A stretch of 64,000 bases of DNA from Streptomyces pseudovenezuelae (GTDB taxonomy: Bacteria; Actinomycetota; Actinomycetes; Streptomycetales; Streptomycetaceae). The stretch is from NCBI RefSeq assembly GCF_001513955.1, contig NZ_KQ948154.1:310001-374000 (forward strand), written 5' to 3'. This document shows, piece after piece, positions 49,641 to 58,271 of the stretch. A program made the translations under genes and the position numbers. Position 1 is the stretch's first letter, and every line of letters begins with the position of its first letter. The notes under the pieces were generated by a model, which was not told where the DNA came from, searched no databases, and worked only from the letters and a program-made list of their open reading frames with translations.

Positions 49641-50474
49641 ATGAGTGACGATCACGTCTACCTGTCCCTGGCCGAGGGGCACGACGAGGGCGGCGACGCG
49701 CGCTGGGCGTTCGGCACCGGGTTCGAGGACCCGCTGCACGGGGTCGACACCGCCGTGCCCGCGGGCGTGGACGCCACCGAGCTCGCCGCGACCTGCCTGG
49801 CGCTCGGCGACGACGCCCTGGTCTCGGCCCAGCGCCTGGCCGAGTGGACCACCCGCGCCCCGGAGCTGGAGGAGGAGGTGGCGCTCGCCAACATCGGCCT
49901 CGACCTGCTCGGCCAGGCCCGGCTGCTGTACGCGCGCTGCGGCCAGGTCGACGGCTCCGGCCGCGGCGAGGACGCGTACGCCTACCTCCGCGACGCGGAC
50001 GACTTCCGCAACGTCCGCCTGGCCGAACTCCCGGGCGGCGACTTCGCGTTCTCCATCGTGCGGCTGCTGGTGCTGTCCAGCTGGCGGCTCGCCCACTTCG
50101 AGAGGCTCGCGGCCTCCCCGGACCCGGTGCTGTCCGCCGTCGCCGCCAAGGGCGTCAAGGAACTGACCTACCACCGGCAGTACGCCGCCGACTGGGCCGT
50201 ACGGCTCGGGGACGGCACGCCGGAGTCGCACCGGCGCATGCGGGCGGCCCTGCACCAGGTCGGGCCGTACCTGGGCGAGTTGTTCACGGCGTACGACGTA
50301 CGGGACGAGGTCGTCGCCGTCCTGGCGCAGGTCACGGAGGCGGCGGGGCTGCCGATGCCGGCCTGGCGGCCGACGCCGGGGGCGGGTCGCGAGGGCGGGC
50401 ACACCGAGCATCTCGCCCCACTGCTGGCCGAGTTGCAGGGCGTGGCCCGCGCGCACCCGGGGGCTGTGTGGTGA
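49641..50474 (+). CDS. paaC: phenylacetyl-CoA epoxidase structural subunit
   Basis: 277 residues, PaaA-like helical fold that lacks a complete iron site and serves as the structural partner. EEEVALANIGLDLLGQARLL and KELTYHRQYAADWAVRLGDG are diagnostic. The 3' end overlaps paaD by 4 nt (GTGA). Confidence 0.95.
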   Translation: MSDDHVYLSLAEGHDEGGDARWAFGTGFEDPLHGVDTAVPAGVDATELAATCLALGDDALVSAQRLAEWTTRAPELEEEVALANIGLDLLGQARLLYARCGQVDGSGRGEDAYAYLRDADDFRNVRLAELPGGDFAFSIVRLLVLSSWRLAHFERLAASPDPVLSAVAAKGVKELTYHRQYAADWAVRLGDGTPESHRRMRAALHQVGPYLGELFTAYDVRDEVVAVLAQVTEAAGLPMPAWRPTPGAGREGGHTEHLAPLLAELQGVARAHPGAVW

Positions 50475-50992
50475 CCGTGCCGACCATGCCGACGGATGTC
50501 CTGCGCGCCCGGCACGTCGCCGAGCAGGTGCCGGACCCCGAACTGCCCATGCTGACCCTGGCCGACCTCGGCGTCCTGCGCGGCGTCGAGATCACGGGGG
50601 ACGGAAGGGTTGTCGCGAGCCTCACCCCGACCTACTCGGGCTGTCCGGCGATGGCGGAGATGCGCGCCGACGTCGCCGGGCGGCTGCGGGCGGCCGGGTT
50701 CGAGCGGGTGGAGATCCGCACGGTGCTGGATCCGCCGTGGACGACGGACTGGATCACCGCGGCGGGCCGCCGCAAGCTCGCCGAGCACGGCATCGCGCCC
50801 CCCGGCCCGGCGCCCCGGCCCGCGCCCGGCCCGGTGCCCCTGGTCCTGGCCGCCACCCGGCGCACGGTGGCCTGCCCGCGCTGCGGCTCGGCGGACACCG
50901 AGGAGACCTCCCGCTTCGCCGCCACCTCCTGCAAGGCCCTGTGGCGCTGCCGGGCCTGCCGAGAGCCGTTCGAGTACGTCAAGGAGATCTGA
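50471..50992 (+). CDS. paaD: phenylacetate epoxidase maturation protein PaaD
   Basis: 173 residues. MIP18/DUF59 domain with VPDPELPMLTLADLGVLRGV and TYSGCPAMAEM (conserved Cys), followed by a C-terminal zinc-ribbon-like region CPRCGS and CRACREPFEY. Needed for Fe-S or di-iron maturation of the epoxidase. GTG start overlaps paaC; stop overlaps the paaE ATG by 1 nt. Confidence 0.94.
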   Translation: MTVPTMPTDVLRARHVAEQVPDPELPMLTLADLGVLRGVEITGDGRVVASLTPTYSGCPAMAEMRADVAGRLRAAGFERVEIRTVLDPPWTTDWITAAGRRKLAEHGIAPPGPAPRPAPGPVPLVLAATRRTVACPRCGSADTEETSRFAATSCKALWRCRACREPFEYVKEI

Positions 50993-52110
50993 TGGAAGAC
51001 CTGATGGCCCCGGCCGGCGGTGCCCCCGCGGGAGCGCCGCGCGCGCGTCGGCGCCCCGCCTTCCACCCCCTGCGCGTCGCCTCGGTGCAGCGGCTGTGCG
51101 CGGACGCGGTCGCCGTCGGTTTCGCGATCCCCGACGACCTGGCCGGGGAGTTCTCCTTCGCGCCCGGGCAGTCGCTCACCCTGCGCCGCGAGGTCGACGG
51201 ACGGGACGAGCGGCGCTCGTACTCGATCTGCTCCCCCGTCGGCACGAACCCGCGCATCGGCGTGCGCGAGGTGCCCGGCGGCCTGTTCTCCTCCTGGCTC
51301 GTGCACGAGGTCCGGCCCGGCGACACCGTCGAGGTGATGGCCCCCACCGGCGCCTTCACCCCCGACGTCACCACGCCCGGCCACCACGTCCTGATCGCCG
51401 CCGGGTCGGGCATCACACCGATGATCTCCATCGCCGAGTCGGTCCTCGCCGCCGACGACCGCTCCCGGGTCACCCTCTTCTACGGCAACCGGCGCACCGA
51501 CTCCGTGATGTTCGCCGACGAACTCGCCGATCTGAAGGACCTGTTCCCCACCCGCTTCCAGCTCGCGCACGTCCTGTCCCGCGAGCCGCGCGAGGCCGAA
51601 CTGCTCACCGGCCGGCTGGACGGCGAGCGGCTCGGCGCGCTCGTCGACGGCCTCGTCGACGTGCCCGGCGCGGACCACTGGTGGCTGTGCGGCCCGCACG
51701 GCATGGTCCGCGACGCCCAGAAGGTGCTGGCCGGGCTGGGCGTGCCCGTCGACCGGATCCACCAGGAGCTGTTCTACGCCGACGACGAGCCGATCCGCCC
51801 GGTGCGTCACATCGAGGCGCGGGCCGACGGTCCGGTCAGCGAGGTCACCGTCGTCCTCGACGGCCGCTCCACCACGTCCGCCCTCCCCCGGGACACCACG
51901 CTCCTCGACTCGGCAGCACGCGTCCGCCCGGACCTGCCGTTCGCCTGCAAGGGCGGCGTGTGCGGCACCTGCCGCGCGCTGGTCCGCGACGGCGAGGCCG
52001 ACATGCGCCGCAACTACGCCCTCGAACCCGCCGAGGTCGACGCCGGCTACGTACTGACCTGCCAGACCTTCCCGGTCTCCGAGACGCTGACCGTCGACTA
52101 CGACAGCTGA
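50992..52110 (+). CDS. paaE: phenylacetyl-CoA epoxidase reductase
   Basis: 372 residues. Ferredoxin-NADP reductase-like half (RRSYSICSPV for FAD, AAGSGITPMISI for NAD(P)H, WWLCGPHGMV) followed by a plant-type 2Fe-2S domain with CKGGVCGTC (Cx4Cx2C) and the last Cys in LTCQTFP. Passes electrons from NADPH to PaaA. Last paa gene; the next 264 bp (52111-52374) hold no gene I can support. Confidence 0.95.
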   Translation: MEDLMAPAGGAPAGAPRARRRPAFHPLRVASVQRLCADAVAVGFAIPDDLAGEFSFAPGQSLTLRREVDGRDERRSYSICSPVGTNPRIGVREVPGGLFSSWLVHEVRPGDTVEVMAPTGAFTPDVTTPGHHVLIAAGSGITPMISIAESVLAADDRSRVTLFYGNRRTDSVMFADELADLKDLFPTRFQLAHVLSREPREAELLTGRLDGERLGALVDGLVDVPGADHWWLCGPHGMVRDAQKVLAGLGVPVDRIHQELFYADDEPIRPVRHIEARADGPVSEVTVVLDGRSTTSALPRDTTLLDSAARVRPDLPFACKGGVCGTCRALVRDGEADMRRNYALEPAEVDAGYVLTCQTFPVSETLTVDYDS

Positions 52111-52374
52111 GCGGGAGCCCGGCGCGACAAACCACCGCATCCGCAGCGTGCGGGACACCTACGGCGTGTCCCCCTCAATCACCGCACCGCCCCCGCGGAC
52201 ACGAAGGCCGCGGTACGGCCGTCACCGCTGGCGGCGGACCGTGCGCGCGCCTTCGCCCCCGCACCGGTCGGCGAAGCGGCGGGCGGTGCCGGCAGGGCGC
52301 CGAGGTTCCCGCGCCGGACATGTGGGGCATCATCAATTCCCGTCCCCCCACCCACACTTCAGGGGAGCCCCCAC

Positions 52375-52932
52375 ATGCTCCGCGGCATCGATGTCAGCGC
52401 CTACCAGTCCTCCACCTTCAGCACGGAGGGCCTCTCCTTCGTCTTCATCAAGGCGACGGAGGGCCGCTCCTACACCAACCCGAAACTCTCCGCCCAGACC
52501 AAGCATGCCCGTGACGCCGGGCTGGTCGTCGGCTTCTACCACTTCCTGTGGCCCGGCAACCTCACCGCGCAGGCCGAGTACTTCGTCAAACACGCCCCCG
52601 AGAAGGGCGGCGACATCCTCGCGGTCGACTGGGAGACCACCGGCGACGGCACCCACGCGAGCAACGCGGAGAAGGACTCCTTCATCCGCAAGGTGAGACA
52701 ACTGCGCCCGAACAACCGGGTCGTCCTCTACACCAACCGGCACTACTGGCTGAACGTCGACACCACGTCGTACGCCGGCGACGGGCTCTGGATCGCCGAC
52801 TACGTCACGGCCGGCAAGCCCCGCATCAAGGCGAAGTGGCGCTTCCACCAGTACACCGACGACCCGGTGGACAAGAACGTCGCCGACTTCGCGAGCAAGG
52901 CGGCCCTGCGCGAGTGGGCGACCGACGCCTGA
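52375..52932 (+). CDS. GH25 lysozyme-like muramidase
   Basis: 185 residues, a bare catalytic domain. GIDVSAYQ at the N-terminus carries the first catalytic Asp; FVFIKATEG, GFYHFLWPG and ILAVDWETTGDG carry the DxE pair of the GH25 barrel; WRFHQYTDDPVDKN closes it. No signal peptide is visible, unusual for a secreted muramidase; non-classical export or intracellular use cannot be decided. AGGGGAGC precedes the ATG. It is the first gene after the paa island. Confidence 0.88.
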   Translation: MLRGIDVSAYQSSTFSTEGLSFVFIKATEGRSYTNPKLSAQTKHARDAGLVVGFYHFLWPGNLTAQAEYFVKHAPEKGGDILAVDWETTGDGTHASNAEKDSFIRKVRQLRPNNRVVLYTNRHYWLNVDTTSYAGDGLWIADYVTAGKPRIKAKWRFHQYTDDPVDKNVADFASKAALREWATDA

Positions 52933-52933
52933 C

Positions 52934-53566
52934 ACGGGAGGGTCAGCTCGCGAACGGATCCTCCAGCTCCCCCCGCAGAATGCCCGCCGGGCGGGCGAGC
53001 ACTGGGCGCTGCTGGGCGCCAACGGCGCGGGCAAGTCCACGCTGCTCCGCCTGCTGGGCGCCCTGGTGCACCCCACCCGCGGCACGGTCGAGGTGCTTGG
53101 CCGCCGGCTCGGCCGGGTCGATCTGCGGGAGCTGCGCGCCCAGGTCGGGCACGTCGACCCGCGGCATCCGCTCACCGCGCCCCTGCGGGTCCGGGACGTG
53201 GTGCTGACCGGGCTCACCAACTCCGTTGCCCCGCTGCCCCGTTGGCGGCCGACCCAGGAACAGCGGGACAGGGCCTTCCGGCTCATCGGCATTCTCGGCC
53301 TCGGGGACCTGGCCGACGCCCGCTGGCCGACCCTCTCGCAGGGGCAGCGCGGCCGTACGCTCATCGCCCGCGCGCTGATGCCCGCGCCGCGGCTGCTGCT
53401 CGACGGCACAAGCCACGCGATGCTGCTGCGCGAGGGCCGGGTCCTCGCGCAGGGCCCGGCGCCGCGCGTGCTCACCGGCGACCAGGTCGGCAAGTGCTTC
53501 GACCTGCCGCTGGTCCTGGAGCGCCACGACGGCCGCTGGACGGTACGGATCCGGGGCCGGGCATGA
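52934..53566 (+). pseudogene. ABC transporter ATPase with 5' truncation and internal deletion
   Basis: Frame has Walker A in HWALLGANGAGKSTLLRLLG, Q-loop region and signature-like LSQGQRGRTLIARALM, but upstream of it there is no start codon with a ribosome site: the expected N-terminal strand is replaced by RERILQLPPQNA. After PRLLLDG it jumps straight to TSHAMLLREGRVLAQG; the Walker B, D-loop and H-loop segment (roughly 50-60 residues) is missing. The C-terminus (GDQVGKCFDLPLVLE) is normal. Two independent lesions make this a clear decay product rather than a sequencing error. Confidence 0.8.
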
Positions 53567-53567
53567 C

Positions 53568-53597
53568 GAAGGGGGCGCCCGTCGGGGCGCCCCCTTC
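53568..53597. terminator. hairpin terminator
   Basis: GAAGGGGGCGCCC (53568-53580) pairs perfectly over 13 bp with 53585-53597, loop GTCG, between the ABC pseudogene and the convergent EF-hand gene. Confidence 0.8.
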
Positions 53598-53607
53598 ACC
53601 GTCGGCT

Positions 53608-53826
53608 CTACTTGTTCAGGAAGGCCCAGAACTCGTCGAACGACAGGAGCTTGTCGCCGTTCAGGTCGCGGCTCTTGATGATCGCCTCGGCGACCGACTC
53701 GGTCACGTTCCAGTCGCCGCCCTGGGCCAGGGCGGACTTGAACTCGGCGGCGGTGATGGTGCCGTCACCGTCCGCATCGATCCGCTCGAACTGCTTGCGT
53801 GCTTCCTCGATGTCGATGTGCGCCAC
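53608..53826 (-). CDS. EF-hand calcium-binding protein
   Basis: 72 residues from GTG 53826. Two canonical calcium loops: residues 17-28 (DADGDGTITAAE) and 54-65 (DLNGDKLLSFDE), each with acidic residues at positions 1, 3 (Asn in loop 2), 5 and 12. Matches the CabD-like small calcium sensors of Streptomyces in size and layout; calcium buffering or signalling in development is the family suggestion. Single-gene unit with a terminator downstream. Confidence 0.93.
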   Translation of the reverse strand: MAHIDIEEARKQFERIDADGDGTITAAEFKSALAQGGDWNVTESVAEAIIKSRDLNGDKLLSFDEFWAFLNK

Positions 53827-54000
53827 CGGTCCGCCCCTTTTCTTGCCTTTGTCGTGTCCTGCTGGCTTTCTGCCGCACGTCAGATTAGCGGCCCGGTCCG
53901 GCCTGCCGTGCGGCGCCCACCCGGGGAAACGGCGGTGCCGTGCCCGATCATGTCTGGGAGTGTGGACCCGGCCATGGGCACGGACTCGGGGAGCGGTGTG

Positions 54001-54681
54001 ATGGAGACCTTGCGGGACATTCTCGACGCGGCGGCCCGCGGGGTGTTCCCGCCCGCGGACGGCGGCACGACGGTCGTACCGCAGGCCTGTCACCGGGACG
54101 CGGGGGTGCTGTCCTTCACGGCGCACTCGGTCGTGTTCACCGACGAGGACCCGGAGTGGGTCCACACCACCCTGCGCGGCCTGGACTGCGACGCGCTGGC
54201 CGCGACCCTGAACCCCAGGTTCCTGACCGCCCTCCTGGACCGGACCGGGCGCAGGTCCGAGACCGTCGACGCGATGCTGGTCGGCGACCCGCTCCCGGGC
54301 GGGCCGCCGCTCGCGCTGCGGGAGATCGAGGACGCGCACCATCCCCGCATCGTGTACGCCCGCAGGCGACGGGACGGTGTCCGGGCCTGGGCCGCGGAGG
54401 GCGGGGTGCTGGTGACGGGGCGGGGCGTCGGCGGCCGCCTGGAGGTCTCGGTCGAGGTGGACGAGGACGTACGGCACCGGGGCCTGGGGCGGGCGCTGGT
54501 GACCGCGGCCAGGCATCTGGTCACGGAGCCCCTGTGGGCCCAGGTCTCCCCGGGGAACGCCCGCAGCGTGCGGGCGTTCCAGGCGGCCGGTTACCGTCCG
54601 GTGGGCGCGGAGGCGGTGCTGCTGGCACCGGCCCCAGGGGGCGTCGACGGCTCAGCGGAAGATGCCGGTGTGGCCGAGTGA
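54001..54681 (+). CDS. GNAT-family N-acetyltransferase
   Basis: 226 residues from ATG 54001, preceded by GGGGAGCG. N-terminal 120 residues are a less conserved region; the GNAT acetyl-CoA site is in VDEDVRHRGLGRALVTAARHL (RxxGLG form of R/QxxGxG/A), followed by VSPGNARSVRAFQAAGYRPVG, the typical motif B. Substrate unknown. An ATG at 53950 is in frame but has a poorer site. The 3' end overlaps the convergent beta-propeller gene by 30 bp. Confidence 0.82.
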   Translation: METLRDILDAAARGVFPPADGGTTVVPQACHRDAGVLSFTAHSVVFTDEDPEWVHTTLRGLDCDALAATLNPRFLTALLDRTGRRSETVDAMLVGDPLPGGPPLALREIEDAHHPRIVYARRRRDGVRAWAAEGGVLVTGRGVGGRLEVSVEVDEDVRHRGLGRALVTAARHLVTEPLWAQVSPGNARSVRAFQAAGYRPVGAEAVLLAPAPGGVDGSAEDAGVAE

Positions 54682-55869
54682 GTACCGCCCCGGCTGGGGG
54701 TACACGGCGAGCCCGTGCGGTCCGCTGCCGACCTTGACGCGGGCGAGCTGGGCACCGGTGCGGGTGTCGATGGCGTAGACCTCGGAGTTGTAGCGGCCGG
54801 ACAGCCACAGGACCTTGCCGTCGGCGGAGACGCCGCCCATGTCCGGGCTGCCGCCGTCCGGCAGGCGCCACTTCTTCGTGACCCTGTTCTCGGCGAAGTC
54901 GAAGACGGAGACGGTCCCTTCGCCCCGGTTGGACACGTACATCTCGCGGGAGTCGCGGCTGATGTAGAGGCCGTGGGTGCCCTTGCCGGTGGGCAGCAGC
55001 GTCGGCTTGCCGAAGGTGTCGCCGTCCAGGACCCACATCCCGTCGGCCATCATGTCCGCGACGTAGAACCGCTTCCCGTCCGGCGAGACCTTGACGTCCT
55101 GCGGCATGGCCCCGTCGAAGGGGAGCTTCTGCTGCCCGATCACCTTCATCTTCTCGGTGTCGACCTTCAGCAGCTCTCCGCTGAACTCGCAGGACACGAT
55201 GAAGTACCTCCCGTCCAGGGAGAAGTCGGCGTGGTTGACGCCGTAGCAGCTGACCGGGACCGTCTTCCTCCGCTCCATGGTGTGCGGGTCGCGGAAGACG
55301 AGTTCCCGGTCGAGGGAGGCCATCACGACGGCGTACCTGCCGTTCGGCGTGAAGTAGAGGTTGTACGGGTCGTGCACCTCGACGGGCTTGCCCGCCTCGC
55401 CGGTTTCCGGGTCGATCGGCGTCAGGGTGTTCCCGCGGTCGTTGTTGACCCAGAGGGTCTTCATGTCCCAGGAGGGCACGACGTGCTGGGGCTGCCGCCC
55501 GACCCGGATCGTGTCGATGATCTCGTACGACTTCGGGTCGATCACGGAGACGGTGTCGGACTCGGTGTTGGGCACGTAGACCCGCGGCGGGAAGTCCTTG
55601 ACCACCGGTGACAGCTTGTTCGGCCGGTCGGCCGCGTAGACGTCCCGCGGGTCCAGGACGGGGGGCATCCCGGGCAGCCCGTGGACCGGGTTCGTCACCG
55701 GCCTCACCGGTCTCGCCGGTTTCACCGGGGCCGGGACGGCCGCCCTGGTGCCACGGGCCTGGTCCGCCCCGTCCTTGGCCCCGGAGCCGCAGGCGGCGAG
55801 GGCGACGAACGCGGCGCCCGCGATCAGGGTGCTCTTCACGAGGGTGCGCTGCAGTGGGGTGGGAGACAT
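54652..55869 (-). CDS. YVTN beta-propeller lipoprotein
   Basis: 405 residues. Signal and lipobox: TLIAGAAFVALAACGSG, in which ALAAC gives the lipidated Cys. A Pro/Val-rich linker (about 30-60) leads to a seven-bladed YVTN/NHL-type propeller; repeated blades include RVYVPNTESDTVSVIDPKSY, KTLWVNNDRGNTLTPIDPET and EMYVSNRGEGTVSVFDFAEN. Probably an extracellular ligand-binding or scaffold protein. Its ATG overlaps the deacetylase stop (TGATG), so the two are co-translated and likely function on the same cell-surface substrate. Confidence 0.88.
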   Translation of the reverse strand: MSPTPLQRTLVKSTLIAGAAFVALAACGSGAKDGADQARGTRAAVPAPVKPARPVRPVTNPVHGLPGMPPVLDPRDVYAADRPNKLSPVVKDFPPRVYVPNTESDTVSVIDPKSYEIIDTIRVGRQPQHVVPSWDMKTLWVNNDRGNTLTPIDPETGEAGKPVEVHDPYNLYFTPNGRYAVVMASLDRELVFRDPHTMERRKTVPVSCYGVNHADFSLDGRYFIVSCEFSGELLKVDTEKMKVIGQQKLPFDGAMPQDVKVSPDGKRFYVADMMADGMWVLDGDTFGKPTLLPTGKGTHGLYISRDSREMYVSNRGEGTVSVFDFAENRVTKKWRLPDGGSPDMGGVSADGKVLWLSGRYNSEVYAIDTRTGAQLARVKVGSGPHGLAVYPQPGRYSLGHTGIFR

Positions 55870-56618
55870 CAGCTGAACAGCTCCGTGGTGGTCACCGCGG
55901 CCAGGCCGCGCCGGTCGAGTTCTTCCAGTACGACGGGGAGGGCGGCGACCGTGTCGTCGTACCCGAAGTGCAGGCTCACCACGGATCCTTCGCGGATCTC
56001 GGCGAGGACCTTGCGGGCGACGGCGGCGGCGCCGGGCGAGGTGAAGTCGAGGGAGTCGACGTCGTAGGAGAGGACATGGGGGTAGCCGGCCTCCTGGGCC
56101 AGCCGGGTGACGAGGGGTGAGGCGGTGGGCGAACGGGAGGGGCGGAACCAGGAGCCCACCGACCCGGTGAGCCGCTCCAGGCGCTCCGCGCACCCGGCGA
56201 TCTCCGCTCTGGCCTCGGCCTCGGACATCGCGTTGATGTCGAGGTGGCGAAGGGTGTGGTTGCCGAGGTCGTGGCCGCCGTCGCGGATCCGGCGAGCGAG
56301 GTCGGGGTGTGCGTCGAGCCAGGTCCCCACGGCCAGCACGGTGAGGCGCGCCCCGTGCTTCTCGGCCTCGGCGAGGACGGCGCGGGCGGTGCCGGGATCG
56401 CCGCCGCCGTGGAAGGTGAGGGCGACCCGGGGGCGGTCCCGGGGACCGTGGGTGAGCTGGGCGGGCAGGTTTCCGGACAGGGCGGGCCGGGCCGGGGCAC
56501 TGCCGGAGGAGTGGCCGGGATGGGCGACGGCATTCCTGTTCGCGCACCCGGCGGCCAACGCCAGCCCGGCGCCGGCGAGAAGCACGGCTCGACGTTCGGT
56601 AGCGGTCACCCGCCCCAT
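55869..56618 (-). CDS. polysaccharide deacetylase-like lipoprotein with altered NodB motif
   Basis: 249 residues. Lipobox LALAAGC puts Cys25 at the mature N-terminus. NodB fold: motif 2 GNHTLRH (His121, His125), motif 3 WFRPSRS, motif 4 YDVDSLDF and motif 5 VVSLHFGYD are present. Motif 1, usually TFDDGP with the catalytic base and a metal Asp, is TFHGGGDP (His70, Gly71, Asp74). Metal binding could still use Asp74 or His70, or the protein may be a carbohydrate-binding relic. Coupled to the beta-propeller lipoprotein. Confidence 0.82.
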   Translation of the reverse strand: MGRVTATERRAVLLAGAGLALAAGCANRNAVAHPGHSSGSAPARPALSGNLPAQLTHGPRDRPRVALTFHGGGDPGTARAVLAEAEKHGARLTVLAVGTWLDAHPDLARRIRDGGHDLGNHTLRHLDINAMSEAEARAEIAGCAERLERLTGSVGSWFRPSRSPTASPLVTRLAQEAGYPHVLSYDVDSLDFTSPGAAAVARKVLAEIREGSVVSLHFGYDDTVAALPVVLEELDRRGLAAVTTTELFS

Positions 56619-56660
56619 TTAAGGCGTTGTGTCGGAGATTGCCGCTGACCGACCCACCGG

Positions 56661-57164
56661 CTACCTGTCGGCCACCCGCATCTCGAACCACGTCGTCTTG
56701 CCGCGAGGGAGCAGGTCGACGCCCCATCGGTCGGACAGCTTGTCCACCAGGAACAGTCCCCGCCCGCTGACATCCGTCTCCTGCACCGGCATCAGACAGG
56801 GCAGTCCGCGGGAGGGGTCACGGACCTCTATCCGGATCCACCCCCGCCGACGCCGCATCCGCAGGCCGAACACCCGCGCCCCCGTGTGCCGCACCGCGTT
56901 GCCGACCAGCTCGGACACGAGTAACACCGCGTCCTCGGTCATCTTCGGGGAGAGCCCCCAGTGCCGGAGCACGATCACCTGGGTCAGGCGCCGGGCGGTG
57001 GCCGCGGACTCCGGCCGGGACGGCAGCGGGACCTCGGCCTCCGTGGGGTTTCCGAACAGTTCGAGCGCCTTCAGTGCGTGCTCGTCCTCGACCGCCGGAG
57101 ACCAGCGCGCCGCCGTCAGACGGCCGTCTCCCCGCGGCTGTTCGAAACCCTCCAGCCCCGCCAT
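56661..57164 (-). CDS. RsbW-like ATP-binding protein (HATPase_c)
   Basis: 167 residues from the ATG at 57164. Single GHKL ATPase fold: N box SELVGNAVRHTG, G1 box EVRDPSRGLP, G2 box SGRGLFLVDKLSDRWG. This short, Arg-rich type is abundant in Streptomyces and works as anti-sigma factor or switch kinase toward STAS partners; no partner gene is adjacent. Start uncertain: GTG at 57185 has a better-spaced GGGGA, but homologue-like sequence begins at MAGLEG. Confidence 0.85.
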   Translation of the reverse strand: MAGLEGFEQPRGDGRLTAARWSPAVEDEHALKALELFGNPTEAEVPLPSRPESAATARRLTQVIVLRHWGLSPKMTEDAVLLVSELVGNAVRHTGARVFGLRMRRRRGWIRIEVRDPSRGLPCLMPVQETDVSGRGLFLVDKLSDRWGVDLLPRGKTTWFEMRVADR

Positions 57165-57426
57165 GCCCCCATCATGGCCGCCCACGGCGTTCCCCGGGGC
57201 CGTTCCCGACGAATACGCCCCCCGGAATACATCGTTCCGATGGGGTCGATCGGCATATGCCGCAGGCACTTCGGTGGCGTCAGCAGCCCTTCCGACCTGC
57301 GGCGGAGGCTCACTGGGAGGCAATCGACGGACTCCCTCGACAAGGCAGACTTAAGGTTGCGTTAAGGCTCCCATAATGCGCCCCATCGAGGGACCCGGAT
57401 CAGACATCGTGTCAATTGCAAGGGGT

Positions 57427-58194
57427 TCAGAGGAATTTCGCCTTGCCGGGGCCCTCCTCGACGAAGCTCTTCATCCCCCGCTCGCGGTCCTCCGTGGCGA
57501 ACAGGCCTGCGAACCAGTTCCGTTCCACCGCGAGGCCGGTCTCGATGTCGGTCTCCAGCCCGGTGTCGATCGACTCCTTCGCCGCGCGCAGTGCGATCGC
57601 CGGGCCCTGCGCGAGCTTCGCCGCCCACGCGTGCGCCTCGGCGTACACCTCGTCGGCGGGCACGACCCGGTCCACGAGGCCGAGCGTCAGCGCCTCGTCG
57701 GCCTTGACCATGCGCCCCGTGAAGATCAGGTCCTTCGCCCTGGACGGGCCGACCAGCCGGGCGAGGCGCTGGGTGCCGCCCGCGCCGGGGATCAGACCGA
57801 GCAGGATCTCGGGCTGCCCCAGCTTGGCGTTGTCCGCGGCGATCCGGAAGTCCGCGCACAGCGCGAGCTCGCAGCCGCCGCCCAGGGCGTAGCCGGTGAC
57901 GGCCGCGACGACCGGCTTGGGGATGCGGGCCACGGCCGTGAACGAGTCCTGGAGGGCGCGGGCGCGCAGGACCATCGCGGTGTGGTCCATGGCCTGCATC
58001 TCCTTGATGTCCGCGCCGGCCGCGAACACCTTCTCCCCGCCGTACACGATCACGGCGCGCACGTCCTCGCGCCGGGTCGCCTCCTCGGCGAGTTCCTTCA
58101 GCCGGTCCTGGGTGGCCACGTCCAGCGCGTTCATGGGCGGGCGGTCGAGACGGATGGTGCCGACACCTTCGGCGACTTCGAGATTCACGGTCAT
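57427..58194 (-). CDS. enoyl-CoA hydratase
   Basis: 255 residues. Crotonase fold with FAAGADIKEM oxyanion loop, GYALGGGCELALCAD and GQPEILLGLIPGAGG containing both catalytic Glu residues, and a complete C-terminal helix. A general beta-oxidation hydratase; could also supply the second hydratase/isomerase needed by the paa pathway, which is 5 kb away, but nothing ties them. Single transcription unit, followed upstream by the hairpin at 58218-58261. Confidence 0.92.
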   Translation of the reverse strand: MTVNLEVAEGVGTIRLDRPPMNALDVATQDRLKELAEEATRREDVRAVIVYGGEKVFAAGADIKEMQAMDHTAMVLRARALQDSFTAVARIPKPVVAAVTGYALGGGCELALCADFRIAADNAKLGQPEILLGLIPGAGGTQRLARLVGPSRAKDLIFTGRMVKADEALTLGLVDRVVPADEVYAEAHAWAAKLAQGPAIALRAAKESIDTGLETDIETGLAVERNWFAGLFATEDRERGMKSFVEEGPGKAKFL

Positions 58195-58217
58195 GCCAGC
58201 AGGTTAACGGCGACTAA

Positions 58218-58261
58218 CGGCCAGGGCCCCGGTGCCGTACCTCACACCGGGGCCCTGGCCG
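58218..58261. terminator. 17-bp hairpin terminator
   Basis: Arms 58218-58234 and 58245-58261 are perfectly complementary with a 10-nt loop. Located downstream of the L,D-transpeptidase gene (ends 58272) and upstream of the enoyl-CoA hydratase gene. Confidence 0.82.
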
Positions 58262-58271
58262 TCGTCCGTAC

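Noticed and set aside
52943..53599. Minus-strand open frame over the ABC ATPase pseudogene
   Set aside because: Most of it is antisense to recognisable ATPase sequence. Only its last 15 or so residues look gene-like, so I mention it as a possible fused tail and do not call a gene.
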